A DNA stretch of 64,000 bases from Deinococcus aestuarii (GTDB lineage Bacteria; Deinococcota; Deinococci; Deinococcales; Deinococcaceae), in assembly GCF_018863415.1 (NCBI RefSeq), contig NZ_JAHKSN010000006.1:1-64000 (forward strand), in the 5' to 3' direction. The notes under the pieces are model-generated. The model did not search any database. It was not told where the DNA came from and saw only the letters and a program-made list of their open reading frames with translations. Shown one piece after another: positions 35,381 to 43,360 of this stretch (the stretch's first letter is position 1; the number at the start of each line of letters is the position of its first letter). A program made the position numbers and the translations under genes.

Positions 35381-36247
35381 ATGCCCAAACGTCTGCTGCT
35401 CTCGGCGGCGCTGTTCGCGCTGCTCTCCACGCCCGCCCTGGCCCAGGCCACCCCGCCCACCCCCGAGCAGGCTGCCCAAGTGATCGAACGCCTGCTCCCG
35501 GGGGTGGGGGACCCCAACGTCGAGAACGAGATTACCTATGGCACCCTGCCTCCCTCGCTCCCCCTGCGGCTCGACGGGCGCTTCGAGGTGCTTGCCGCCC
35601 TGCGGACCACGACCAACCGGGGTCAGTTCGTCACCCACCGCATCTTCCTCCGAACGGACCTGCCCGCCGATCAGGCGCAGGAGGCGCTGCGGCGCGTCCT
35701 GACAGGAGGGGGCTGGAGGGCACTCCCCGGGCAGGGCCAGCCGTTCGGCTTCGTCTCCCCGCAAGCCCCCTCCTCCAGCGCCTTTTACCGGGAGGGCGAG
35801 CCCAACTTCATCCTGAATGCCAATTCAGCCGAGCGCGGGGGAAAGACCGAGCTGGATCTCAACCTCAACGTGGTCCCGCGGGAGCAGATCGAATCGTTTC
35901 AGCGCCTCATCTTCAGCGTGCCGCGTTCCAGCCTGCCGTCCCTCAAACCGCTGCCCGGGGCGACGATCCGGGTGGGGTACACGCAGAACTTCCCCAACGG
36001 CACCCTCAGCAGCGCCCACGTGCAGACGGACCGCAGCGCGAACGAGGTCTTCTCGTTCTACTCGGCGCAGCTCAAGGCTGCCGGGTGGAAGGCGCGCACG
36101 GACACGACGGACGGGCCGCTGCGGGTGGTGACCTACAGCCTCACGGACCTGAACGGCCGCGAGGCGCTGGGCACGCTCGGCCTCCGCCCCTGGGAGAAGG
36201 AGGGCGGCTACGTGCTGACCGTCAGCGTCCAGGGCTTTAAGCCGTGA
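35381..36247 (+). CDS. Exported LxxGW-family protein (paralogue A7)
   Basis: 288 residues with signal ending T-P-A-L-A-Q. After T-P-E-Q-A-A-Q-V-I-E-R-L-L, module 1 carries Y-G-T-L-P-P-S-L-P-L-R-L, F-L-R-T-D-L-P-A-D-Q-A and L-T-G-G-G-W; module 2 has N-E-V-F-S-F-Y-S-A-Q-L-K-A-A-G-W and Y-S-L-T-D-L-N-G-R-E-A-L-G-T-L-G. The gene at 62167-63030 is its near twin. The stop overlaps the GTG of the membrane-protein gene (GTGA), and that partner is also duplicated at 61532-62167, so the two products probably work together. Confidence 0.82.
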   Translation: MPKRLLLSAALFALLSTPALAQATPPTPEQAAQVIERLLPGVGDPNVENEITYGTLPPSLPLRLDGRFEVLAALRTTTNRGQFVTHRIFLRTDLPADQAQEALRRVLTGGGWRALPGQGQPFGFVSPQAPSSSAFYREGEPNFILNANSAERGGKTELDLNLNVVPREQIESFQRLIFSVPRSSLPSLKPLPGATIRVGYTQNFPNGTLSSAHVQTDRSANEVFSFYSAQLKAAGWKARTDTTDGPLRVVTYSLTDLNGREALGTLGLRPWEKEGGYVLTVSVQGFKP

Positions 36248-36897
36248 CGGAAAGAGCGTCTACCCGGAGAGCCGAAGGGTCCGTGACGGCCTGGACTGTC
36301 CTGGCCCTGCTCGTCACGGTGGCCCTTCTCGGGTTCACGCTGCTCGACACAGGCGCGTCCGGCAACCTTGGTCTCGCCTTTGACAGCGACCGGGTATACC
36401 CACCGCTCGACCGCGTGCGGTATTCGCTGGCCGCCCTGACCTACCTACACGGGGATCAGGTGCTGACCGGGCCCCACCGCGCCCTCCCCCTGGCCCTGGG
36501 CTGGCTGACCCTGCACACCCTGCTGATGTGGCTCGCCTGGAAGCGCTGGGCCGTCACCCGGGCCAGGCGGGCGCTGCATGTCGGGGGCCTGGCTCTGGCC
36601 CTCACCGTGGTGGGCGGAGGCGCCATTCTGGAGGTGGCGCAGGCCCAGCACAACCGGCTGCTGGCTTCGCCCACCATTGGTCTGGACACGCCGGTTCACT
36701 GGGTCCAGGCGTCGCCGCTGGCCCTCGCCGCCTGGTCGTGCGGCCGCTGGAACACGAACGGCGATCACCCCGGGTGTCAGGACCGGTGGACCTCAACCTT
36801 CCCGAATCCCAACCTCTGGGCCCTGGTCGGCACGTTCGCCTCACTGGTGGCAGGACTGATCGGCCCCCGCTCCGGGAAGCAGACGGCGCTGTCCTGA
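36244..36897 (+). CDS. Four-helix membrane protein, partner of paralogue A7
   Basis: 217 residues from GTG, coupled to the preceding gene. Hydrophobic segments at about 16-36, 80-100, 110-132 and 190-210. The extracytoplasmic loop after segment 1 has D-R-V-R-Y-S-L-A-A-L-T-Y-L-H-G-D-Q-V-L-T-G-P-H-R, nearly identical in the 61532-62167 protein. The loop before segment 4 has C-x(6)-D-H-P-G-C-Q-D and T-F-P-N-P-N-L-W-A-L, also shared. No enzyme motif known to me. Likely an envelope partner of the exported LxxGW protein. Confidence 0.7.
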   Translation: MTERASTRRAEGSVTAWTVLALLVTVALLGFTLLDTGASGNLGLAFDSDRVYPPLDRVRYSLAALTYLHGDQVLTGPHRALPLALGWLTLHTLLMWLAWKRWAVTRARRALHVGGLALALTVVGGGAILEVAQAQHNRLLASPTIGLDTPVHWVQASPLALAAWSCGRWNTNGDHPGCQDRWTSTFPNPNLWALVGTFASLVAGLIGPRSGKQTALS

Positions 36898-36906
36898 CCA
36901 CCGCGC

Positions 36907-36937
36907 TCATGGGCCGTCAGGCCGTGCCCGGCAGACT
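36907..36937 (+). promoter_or_regulatory. TCA direct-repeat promoter
   Basis: TCA at 36907 and 36917 (10 bp), CAGACT 15 bp later (36932-36937), six bases to ATG 36944. Confidence 0.55.
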
Positions 36938-36943
36938 GGGGTC

Positions 36944-37540
36944 ATGTGGCTGCTCTCGCTCGTGCTCGCCGGTGGCTTAGGCACGGCCCCGCTGCCGTCC
37001 CCCGAACGGCTGCTCTACCCCAGCAACGAGGAACGCCTGACGCACTGTCTCACGCCCCGCGCCGAGCCGACCGACGCCCAACGGCGGGCACTGCGTGAAC
37101 GCACCGGGAACCGTCAGGTGTTCTTCCTGCCGCCCGCCCAGTCATTGCGCGGGGCCTGTACCCTGACTGACCCGAGGTATCCCCTGGTGGCCGAGGCGGC
37201 GCGGGAGTTCGAGGAGCGCCTGCGTTCCGGTCAGGCCCCACCGGCCCTCGTCGCCGTCACGCTGATGGCCCCGATCCGGGACTTCGCCGAGGTCGGGAGG
37301 TGGCGAGCCTGGCTGGTGCTGCGCGACGGCTTCGGGCAGGAGGTGCTGAGATGGCCCGCACGCACCGGGATGACCCGACAACTCGTGCCGGGCCAGGGGC
37401 TGTCCATCTTGATCTTCGACCCGCCGGGCCAGGAACAACGCCCTCTGGTGCGGCGGGCGACGTCCCTGTGGGTGGAGGTGGACTGGAGTGACGGAAAGGG
37501 ACCCCGGCGCTACGATGCGCGGGCTCTGCCGCAGATGTGA
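36944..37540 (+). CDS. Exported hypothetical protein, 198 aa
   Basis: Short signal M-W-L-L-S-L-V-L-A-G-G-L-G-T-A. The mature part has two Cys (T-H-C-L-T-P and G-A-C-T-L-T-D), F-F-L-P-P-A-Q-S-L-R-G and a C-terminal beta region W-R-A-W-L-V-L-R-D-G-F-G-Q-E-V-L-R-W. No family recognised. Probably leaderless through CAGACT. The tandem-SMI1 lipoprotein gene starts 29 bp after its stop, so the two may be co-transcribed. Confidence 0.6.
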   Translation: MWLLSLVLAGGLGTAPLPSPERLLYPSNEERLTHCLTPRAEPTDAQRRALRERTGNRQVFFLPPAQSLRGACTLTDPRYPLVAEAAREFEERLRSGQAPPALVAVTLMAPIRDFAEVGRWRAWLVLRDGFGQEVLRWPARTGMTRQLVPGQGLSILIFDPPGQEQRPLVRRATSLWVEVDWSDGKGPRRYDARALPQM

Positions 37541-37569
37541 AGAGGGGCGGGCCCGGGAAGGAGGCGAAA

Positions 37570-38976
37570 ATGAACTTGATCTGGCAGCTCGCCGTCTGCC
37601 TGCCGCTGTGTCTTACGGCCTGCCACCCCACGGAAACCCGCTGCTCCCCTGCTCAACCCCTGCTGGTGACCGCCATGAACCTCGCTTCCCCCGCTGACCT
37701 CACGGCCGTGCTGACCCGGCTGGAGGCCTGGTACGCACAACACGTCCCCGCCGTGCACGCCACCCTGCGCCCCGGCGTGACCGAAGCCGAACTGGATGCG
37801 TTTGAGGCACGCAACGATCTCCGACTCCCGCAGGCCTTCCGCACGCTGTACCGCTGGCACGACGGTCAGGACTGGTCCGTGGGTGGGGTCCTCGGGCTGA
37901 GCTTCATGCCGCTGAACGAGGTGGAGTGGACCCGGCAGATGTGGCGTGAGATCGCCGAGGGCGAGACGGCCGATATGAATATCTCCATCTACACCGTCTC
38001 CCATCCCACCGGGGCGATCCGCGAACAGTACGCCCAGCGCGACCTGCTGCCATTTCTCTCGGACGGCGGGGGGAACCACGTCGCGCTGGACCTCGCGCCG
38101 GATGTGCGGGGGCGAGCTGGACAGGTAATCACGACCGGGCGGGACGAGACGCACCGGTACGTCCTGGCCTCTGATCTGGAGGGCTTCCTGCGGGAATACC
38201 TGGCACGTCTGGAAGTCGGGCAGGTCACCGTCGAGAAGCTGCCCGGCTACGAGGGGGAGATGTGGGGTATCCGGCTGCACGATGAGGCGGGACCGCGGGA
38301 GGACGGGTATTACCGGCTGGCCGACCTGTACCCCGGCTTCGGCGCCTCGCCAGCCCGGGTGGTCCAACCGCATCCGCAGGAGAACGATCCTATGCCACTT
38401 GAACGCTCCCTGGACCGTCTCGACGCCTGGCTCGCCGAGCATTATCCCGACCTGCTGGCGTCCCTGAAGCCAGGGGCGGACGAGGCGGACCTGCAAGCGG
38501 CTGAACGGCGTCTGGGTCGTCCCTTGCCGGAGGAGGTCAAGGTGTTCTACCGGCGTCACCGGGCCTGGGGTAAGTTGTTCGGGGCAACCAGCATCCCGGT
38601 GGGTGAACTGGGGCGGGCGGACCCCGAGGAGTTCGGTTCACCGGACGCGCCGGGGAACGTGGTGCCGTTCAATCCGTACCCACGACCCACGACGGCCCGG
38701 GACTGGCTGCCGCTCTGGCAGGCGGAGCAGGGCTTCATCGGGGTCAACCTGGCCCGCTACGGTGAAGTCCTGACGTTCGGGAAGGCGGCCAGACCACGCT
38801 ACGTGCTGGCCGAGAACCTGACCCGCTTCCTCGACCGGTACGTGCGGTGGCTGGAGGCGGGCCTGCTACGGCGGGACGGGCTGACGCTGCGGGTGCCCGA
38901 TGCCGTGGGCGAGGACGGGACGAGCGGGACGACGGACCTGTTTCCCGGCTTTGGTGCCGCTCCCGCGCTTCGGTGA
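37570..38976 (+). CDS. Lipoprotein with tandem SMI1/KNR4 domains
   Basis: 468 residues from ATG 37570, fixed by GAAGGAGG nine bases upstream. Lipobox C-L-T-A-C-H (Cys ~17). Two SMI1/KNR4 domains follow, each opening with L-x-R-L-x-A-W-x-x-x-x-x-P-x-x-x-A/S-x-L-x-P-G and a W-x-G/D-Q-D or R-A-W turn. Copy 1 is at about 45-240 and copy 2 at about 265-455; both end in D-L-x-P-G-F-G-A-x-P-A. SMI1/KNR4 proteins often serve as immunity proteins against polymorphic toxins in the cytoplasm, so an exported copy is odd. An in-frame ATG at 37675 would give a cytoplasmic form. Confidence 0.75.
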   Translation: MNLIWQLAVCLPLCLTACHPTETRCSPAQPLLVTAMNLASPADLTAVLTRLEAWYAQHVPAVHATLRPGVTEAELDAFEARNDLRLPQAFRTLYRWHDGQDWSVGGVLGLSFMPLNEVEWTRQMWREIAEGETADMNISIYTVSHPTGAIREQYAQRDLLPFLSDGGGNHVALDLAPDVRGRAGQVITTGRDETHRYVLASDLEGFLREYLARLEVGQVTVEKLPGYEGEMWGIRLHDEAGPREDGYYRLADLYPGFGASPARVVQPHPQENDPMPLERSLDRLDAWLAEHYPDLLASLKPGADEADLQAAERRLGRPLPEEVKVFYRRHRAWGKLFGATSIPVGELGRADPEEFGSPDAPGNVVPFNPYPRPTTARDWLPLWQAEQGFIGVNLARYGEVLTFGKAARPRYVLAENLTRFLDRYVRWLEAGLLRRDGLTLRVPDAVGEDGTSGTTDLFPGFGAAPALR

Positions 38977-39140
38977 CGCTGCCCCCTGGATCAGGGACCC
39001 GGCGGCTGGGAGCAACCCCGGGTCCGGTGGGAAGGCGTCCCTGACTGCGGGTGAACTGGGGCACTGGCGGCAAGTCGTGCACAGCGGCGCGCTGGCTCTG
39101 TCCATGAGGTGGATGAGCACAGTCCTGGCAGGAGACAAGC

Positions 39141-39290
39141 TTCCTCTTGTTTGTGATGTAAAGCACTAAAAGTGCAGTACAGATAAGGCCGACCTGGAAG
39201 TGGCGAACGATCCGCTCCGGGGACGAGGACGGGGTGGGCGAGGGCAGCCGCGAACAGTTCAAGACCTGGCCGGCAAAGAGGAGAGTGTGA
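39141..39290 (+). pseudogene. Decayed copy of the 53-residue gene at 63117-63278
   Basis: The plus frame ending at TGA 39288-39290 reads V-Q-I-R-P-T-W-K-W-R-T-I-R-S-G-D-E-D-G, then G-E-G-S-R-E-Q-F-K-T-W. This aligns with V-Q-I-S-P-S-L-K-W-R-T-L-R-Y-G-D-E-N-G and G-E-G-G-R-E-Q-F-K-A-W in the other locus. An in-frame TAA at 39159-39161 interrupts it and no start is evident. Other parts of the 38977-39405 gap show no gene. Confidence 0.5.
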
Positions 39291-39362
39291 AGTGCTGGCC
39301 TGCGCCGGCCGCTCTCGGCGGCCTTGTGGCGGGACTGTCACCCAAAACTCCAAAAGGTGCCC

Positions 39363-39393
39363 TCAGTCGGCCGTCAGCTTCACTCGCCAGACT
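39363..39393 (+). promoter_or_regulatory. TCA direct-repeat promoter
   Basis: TCA at 39363 and 39374 (11 bp), CAGACT 14 bp later (39388-39393), 12 bases to ATG 39406. Confidence 0.5.
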
Positions 39394-39405
39394 GGAGTTG
39401 CACCC

Positions 39406-40266
39406 ATGACTCCTCTCACCCGGTTGGCGGCCGTCACGTTCCTGACCTCCCTCTCCGCAGCCCTGGCCGCCTCCCTCAAGGCGCCCGCGCTCCCGGCCAC
39501 CCCCTTCTGCCAGGCTTACCACTGCGCCCTGATCGGCACCGTTCCCATCCGCCCCGACTTCCAGCTCGACCTGTACACCCTCCAGGACGCGAGCCTGGCA
39601 GAACTGCGGGTGTGGCGCGACCGGGACGGGGTGCCCGGTGCGGCCTACGTCCTGCACAACCCTGTAGACGTGACCGAGACGAAGCTCCCCGTGATCGCGC
39701 AGTTCCTCTCCGCCGCGACGGGGGTGCCGATCACCCCGCGCGACGTGCGGCGGGCCTGGAGCGCGACCGAGGCCGAGGCCCGCGAGGCGGAGGCCGCCTA
39801 CACCCCCGTGCTGGTCGTTCACTTCATGCACGGCGAGATGCCCTACACCCTGCACGTGGTCCGGGACTTCGTGGAGACCAACCGCACGCCGGACTGGGCC
39901 CATACCTTCCGGCTGTACAAGAGCCAGGCGATCCCACAACTGTTCAGCGTCGCGCCCGACCCGTGGGGTCAGAAGCCCGTGCTGAGTGACCTGCTTGAGC
40001 ATCAACGGGCGGGCTACACCCTCGACCGCTGGCTGGACCTGACGCCCACCCAGCGCGCGGCCTTTGAGAAGCTGGTGGCCCAGGACGCGGCGTTCGTGCA
40101 GGCGGGGACGCCGGTCGGCGCTTCCATCCAAATGGACCCCGCGGCCTTCAACGCCCGCCTGAAGACCTTCTTGCGAACGCAGGACGAGCAAGTGCGGCGG
40201 CTCCTGGGGGCGCAGTACCCGAACTTCCGCGCCTGGGTCCGCACGAACTGGGCGGGACATCAATGA
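39406..40266 (+). CDS. Exported hypothetical protein, 286 aa
   Basis: ATG at 39406; signal L-A-A-V-T-F-L-T-S-L-S-A-A-L-A-A. The mature N-terminus has a probable disulphide C-Q-A-Y-H-C. The central part is mixed (F-Q-L-D-L-Y-T-L-Q-D-A-S-L-A-E-L-R-V), and the C-terminus is helical (T-P-T-Q-R-A-A-F-E-K-L-V, F-N-A-R-L-K-T-F-L). No catalytic motif recognised. Promoter with the TCA repeat, followed by a short leader. Stands alone in the transcription unit. Confidence 0.6.
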   Translation: MTPLTRLAAVTFLTSLSAALAASLKAPALPATPFCQAYHCALIGTVPIRPDFQLDLYTLQDASLAELRVWRDRDGVPGAAYVLHNPVDVTETKLPVIAQFLSAATGVPITPRDVRRAWSATEAEAREAEAAYTPVLVVHFMHGEMPYTLHVVRDFVETNRTPDWAHTFRLYKSQAIPQLFSVAPDPWGQKPVLSDLLEHQRAGYTLDRWLDLTPTQRAAFEKLVAQDAAFVQAGTPVGASIQMDPAAFNARLKTFLRTQDEQVRRLLGAQYPNFRAWVRTNWAGHQ

Positions 40267-40510
40267 CCGTCGTCTCTCCCAGAGGCAACCGCCGCGTTCG
40301 CGCCGCCAACCCACATGGACGTGTTCAACCTGCCCCCGGCCAGGCGTACCGGTCGTGACCGCGCGAGGGTGCCGGGTAAACCAGGAGGCCACCCGGCTGG
40401 GCGCATTCGGGGTGTTCGCGCGGGTGGGCCGGGGTCGGCGCGAACGGGAGGACCCTCGAACGCCACACTTGAGGCACGACACGGCCGCCCGGCCCGCTAC
40501 GCTGGCGACC

Positions 40511-42373
40511 ATGCGAACGTGGATGCTGCTGGCCCTCTGGCTGACCGGGTCGGCAGTGGGCGGCGGGCGCGAGCCTGTGAACCCCACCCCGTCCGCCGTG
40601 TTGGGTGACGGGAACCTGCTCAGCGTGGCCTACAGCCCCGACGGGCGCTGGCTGGCCACCGGGGGCGGCCGGGTGATGCTGCGCGACGCCCGCACCCGCG
40701 CCGTCACCCGGGTGTTCGACAACACGGGCTGCGCGGCGACCCGCCTGGGCTTCTCGCCGGACGGTGAGGTGCTGGGGGCGGCCTGCGGCGCCGCCGGTGA
40801 GTTCCGCTTCTGGCGGGTGGACACCGGGGCACAGGTCACGTCCGTCCGGCGGGCGAACGCGCTGGCCTGGAACTTCGCCTTCCTGCCGGGCGCACAGGAC
40901 TTTGTGGGGGCCTTTTCCCAGCCGCAACTGGTGCGGGGCACCCTGGGCTCGGACGCCTTCCGGCGGGTGGGGGCCGTCCATCCACCGGGCATCAATGCGG
41001 TGGCGACCGGTCCTGGAGTCCTCGTCAGCACGGGCGAGGACGGCCGCGTCCTGGTGTCCCCGCAGCCCGCCCTGGCCCCGGTGCGGGAACTGCGCCCGGC
41101 AGGCTTCGACAACCCGGTGCGGCTGGCGGTGAACCCACAGGGCACCGTCCTGGCCGTGGGGGACGTGCGCGGCACGGTGGACCTCTACCGCCTGCGCGAC
41201 CTGGGGCGGATCACCCGGCTTCCCGGCGGCGGCAAGCGTCCCCCGCCCGTGTTTGCCTTCTCCCCGGATGGGCGCACCCTCGCGGCGGAGACCGGTGGCG
41301 TGCTCTTTCTCGTGGACGCCGAGACCGGGGCCGCCAGGCGGCGCGCGGAGGTGGGCTTCGTGGAAGACCTGGCCTGGGCGCCGGATGGCGAGACCCTGGT
41401 GCTCGCCGGGCCACAGGGCACGCTGCGGGAGCTGAACGCCCGGACGCTGACGACACGCTTCGAGAACGCCCTCACCCGGCGGCTGGAGACGGACTTCAGC
41501 CGACTGGCCGTCACCCGGTCGGGAGAGCTGCTGTCCGGCACGCTGGACGGGCACCTGCTGGCCTGGGACCTGTCGAGGACCCCGCCCGCACTGGTGCGCC
41601 GCGTCCCCATTCCTTCTGGCAACTTGCCGGGTGAGCGTCCCGTCGTGGCTGCCGCCGCGGGCGACCTCGCGCTGGTGGTGGCACCCGGCACCGGGCGTGG
41701 CCTGTCCGCCTCCCTCTATGACGCGCGGTCTGGGACCCTGGGGCCGGTCCTGGGGTCGGTCGGCGGTCCAGAGGCCGCCGCCTTCTCCCCGGATGGGCGC
41801 GGGGTCGCCCTGGGCATCGGGCGGAATGTGGAAGTCCGTGGTGTCCCGGGTGGCCGCCTGCAAACCCACCTGATTGCGCGGGGCGAGGGTGGGGTGAGCC
41901 ACGTGGCCTTTTTCCCGGATGGGCGGCGCGTGGCGCTGATCGTGAGTGCCTACGAGGTGCCGACCCTGGAGGTGTGGGACGTGGGGGAGAACGCCTTGCT
42001 GGGATCGGTGGGCCTGCGCCGGGGGCTGAACGACCTGGCGGTCTCTCCCGACGGGCGGCGCGTGGTGACCGTCGGTGTGGATGGCCACGCGCGAATGTGG
42101 GACGCGCGTCTGCGGGCGCTGGGATACGTGCGCGCCCACGGGAGGCCGGGCAGACCGGAGTCGGCCAACACCGTGGCCTTTTCACCGGACGGGCAGCGGT
42201 TCGCCACCGGGGGTCACGACTCCACCATCCGGGTGTGGCGCACGGCGGACCTCCGGCCGCTCGGCGTGCTGCGCGGTCACGCCTGCTTCGTGCTGGACCT
42301 GGTGTGGTTCGCCCCGCACCAGCTGGCGAGCGGGGCCTGTGACGGGACGCGCCGCGTGTGGACCGTGCATTGA
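40511..42373 (+). CDS. Exported WD40 beta-propeller protein
   Basis: 620 residues. Signal M-R-T-W-M-L-L-A-L-W-L-T-G-S-A-V-G-G. Clear WD40 repeats: A-Y-S-P-D-G-R-W-L-A-T-G-G, A-F-S-P-D-G-R-T-L-A, A-V-S-P-D-G-R-R-V-V-T-V-G-V-D-G-H-A-R-M-W-D and A-F-S-P-D-G-Q-R-F-A-T-G-G-H-D-S, ending R-R-V-W-T-V-H. About ten repeats, enough for more than one propeller. Exported WD40 proteins are uncommon in bacteria; binding platform likely, partner unknown. Leaderless: TACGCT seven bases before ATG. The TCA repeat is not present. Confidence 0.82.
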   Translation: MRTWMLLALWLTGSAVGGGREPVNPTPSAVLGDGNLLSVAYSPDGRWLATGGGRVMLRDARTRAVTRVFDNTGCAATRLGFSPDGEVLGAACGAAGEFRFWRVDTGAQVTSVRRANALAWNFAFLPGAQDFVGAFSQPQLVRGTLGSDAFRRVGAVHPPGINAVATGPGVLVSTGEDGRVLVSPQPALAPVRELRPAGFDNPVRLAVNPQGTVLAVGDVRGTVDLYRLRDLGRITRLPGGGKRPPPVFAFSPDGRTLAAETGGVLFLVDAETGAARRRAEVGFVEDLAWAPDGETLVLAGPQGTLRELNARTLTTRFENALTRRLETDFSRLAVTRSGELLSGTLDGHLLAWDLSRTPPALVRRVPIPSGNLPGERPVVAAAAGDLALVVAPGTGRGLSASLYDARSGTLGPVLGSVGGPEAAAFSPDGRGVALGIGRNVEVRGVPGGRLQTHLIARGEGGVSHVAFFPDGRRVALIVSAYEVPTLEVWDVGENALLGSVGLRRGLNDLAVSPDGRRVVTVGVDGHARMWDARLRALGYVRAHGRPGRPESANTVAFSPDGQRFATGGHDSTIRVWRTADLRPLGVLRGHACFVLDLVWFAPHQLASGACDGTRRVWTVH

Positions 42374-42432
42374 GGGGGGACCTGGCGGAGGACCGCCGCC
42401 TGACGTTCACGAGACAGCATCGACTGGGAGGG

Positions 42433-42975
42433 CTACGGGGTGGTGACGATCTCACCTCGCCGGGTGACCCGAAAGGACAGCGGCTCGGCCACGATCACGC
42501 CCTCAGGCGTCGCGAGGGAGGCGAACGCCACGTAGTGCCCCGCGTGGAGCGGGGGGTCGAAGCGGCGCCCGAGAGGCAGTACGGTTCCCGCGACCCCCTC
42601 GGTCTGGCCGGGCAGCACCCGATGGCCCAGGCCAGCGAGCAGGCAGCCCAGGTGCGTGTCGGTCTGCCAGAGCACCTGCTCGTCCCTGACACGCACGACG
42701 CCGTACCGGAAGTCGCAGACCCCCACGACGAATTCAATGGCGGTTGGCCCGGTGTTCGTGAGCCGTAGGCTCAGCGTCAGGGCGTCCCAGGGTGGAGCCT
42801 GACGTTGGAACCTCAACACGGCCCGGTGTGGCGGAGTGAAGGTGGTGTTCTGAACCACCGGCGTCAGGTGCGCCAGGTCGGCGGGGGACGCCGGTGGACG
42901 GGACCACCCCACCCAGGCGAGCCCCACCAGCACGAGCAGGCTGGCGTACCAGATGGCTCGGCGAGCCACGGCCAT
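42433..42975 (-). CDS. BsuPI-like Ig-fold exported protein
   Basis: 180 residues with an N-terminal hydrophobic segment A-S-L-L-V-L-V-G-L-A-W-V-G-W that anchors or exports it. The core L-T-L-S-L-R-L-T-N-T-G-P-T-A-I-E-F, then V-V-R-V-R-D-E-Q-V-L-W-Q-T-D and V-L-P-G-Q-T, follows the BsuPI proteinase-inhibitor-like fold (N-x-G, W, L-x-P-G-E/Q). Two Cys may be bridged. Its ATG overlaps the stop of the 42-residue gene upstream (TGATG), so both come from the TCA-repeat promoter. Confidence 0.65.
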   Translation of the reverse strand: MAVARRAIWYASLLVLVGLAWVGWSRPPASPADLAHLTPVVQNTTFTPPHRAVLRFQRQAPPWDALTLSLRLTNTGPTAIEFVVGVCDFRYGVVRVRDEQVLWQTDTHLGCLLAGLGHRVLPGQTEGVAGTVLPLGRRFDPPLHAGHYVAFASLATPEGVIVAEPLSFRVTRRGEIVTTP

Positions 42976-43103
42976 CAGTTCGGCCCCTCAGGCCGAAGGG
43001 AGACATCAGCGGCCCCACCCGTGAGGGCGATCCCGGTGAGGTCCAACGGACCGCGGGAGACGCCACTGGTCAGGTCCAGGGTGAGCCGCCGCGGGAGAGA
43101 CAT
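42975..43103 (-). CDS. Small leaderless gene, 42 aa
   Basis: Starts M-S-L-P-R-R-L-T-L-D-L-T-S-G-V-S-R-G and ends R-P-E-G-P-N. The beta-like D-L-T-S-G-V and L-D-L-T-G-I-A-L-T-G-G repeats recall one edge of a beta-helix or toast-rack fold. Reality is supported by TAGCCT six bases before ATG, the TCA repeat upstream of that, and the stop-start overlap (TGATG) with the BsuPI-like gene. It may be a leader peptide for coupling or a functional microprotein. Confidence 0.5.
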   Translation of the reverse strand: MSLPRRLTLDLTSGVSRGPLDLTGIALTGGAADVSLRPEGPN

Positions 43104-43109
43104 GGTCCT

Positions 43110-43140
43110 AGGCTACGTGCCGGTGCTGACCGGCCGCTGA
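43110..43140 (-). promoter_or_regulatory. TCA direct-repeat promoter
   Basis: TCA at 43140 and 43129 (11 bp), TAGCCT 14 bp later (43115-43110), six bases to ATG 43103. Confidence 0.6.
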
Positions 43141-43324
43141 GGACAGGCGGGGGAGGTCAGGTCCGGCGCTGGGAGCGCGGTGAGGTCTGGAGCCGTGCCC
43201 GCTTATGCGCGGCAGCGAGGGGTCCAGGCCGCAGTGGACAGTCGGGATGAACCGGACGCTGGGCGGCAGACTTTCACGTGAGGCGGTCAGGCCACACCAA
43301 GAGTGAACATTGGCATCCTTCGGG

Positions 43325-43355
43325 GGATGATCAGGTCAGGTTCGTCCCGTAGCTT
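43325..43355 (+). promoter_or_regulatory. Variant (GGA/TCA) promoter of a WD40 gene
   Basis: GGA at 43325 is 25 bp and TCA at 43336 is 14 bp before TAGCTT (43350-43355); five bases to ATG 43361. Downstream half-site matches the TCA promoters, upstream half does not. Confidence 0.4.
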
Positions 43356-43360
43356 GAGGT

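Noticed and set aside
40486..40503. TCA-repeat promoter of the WD40 gene at 40511
   Set aside because: The -10 box is clear, but neither TCA position is conserved, so this gene is not counted in the proposed regulon.
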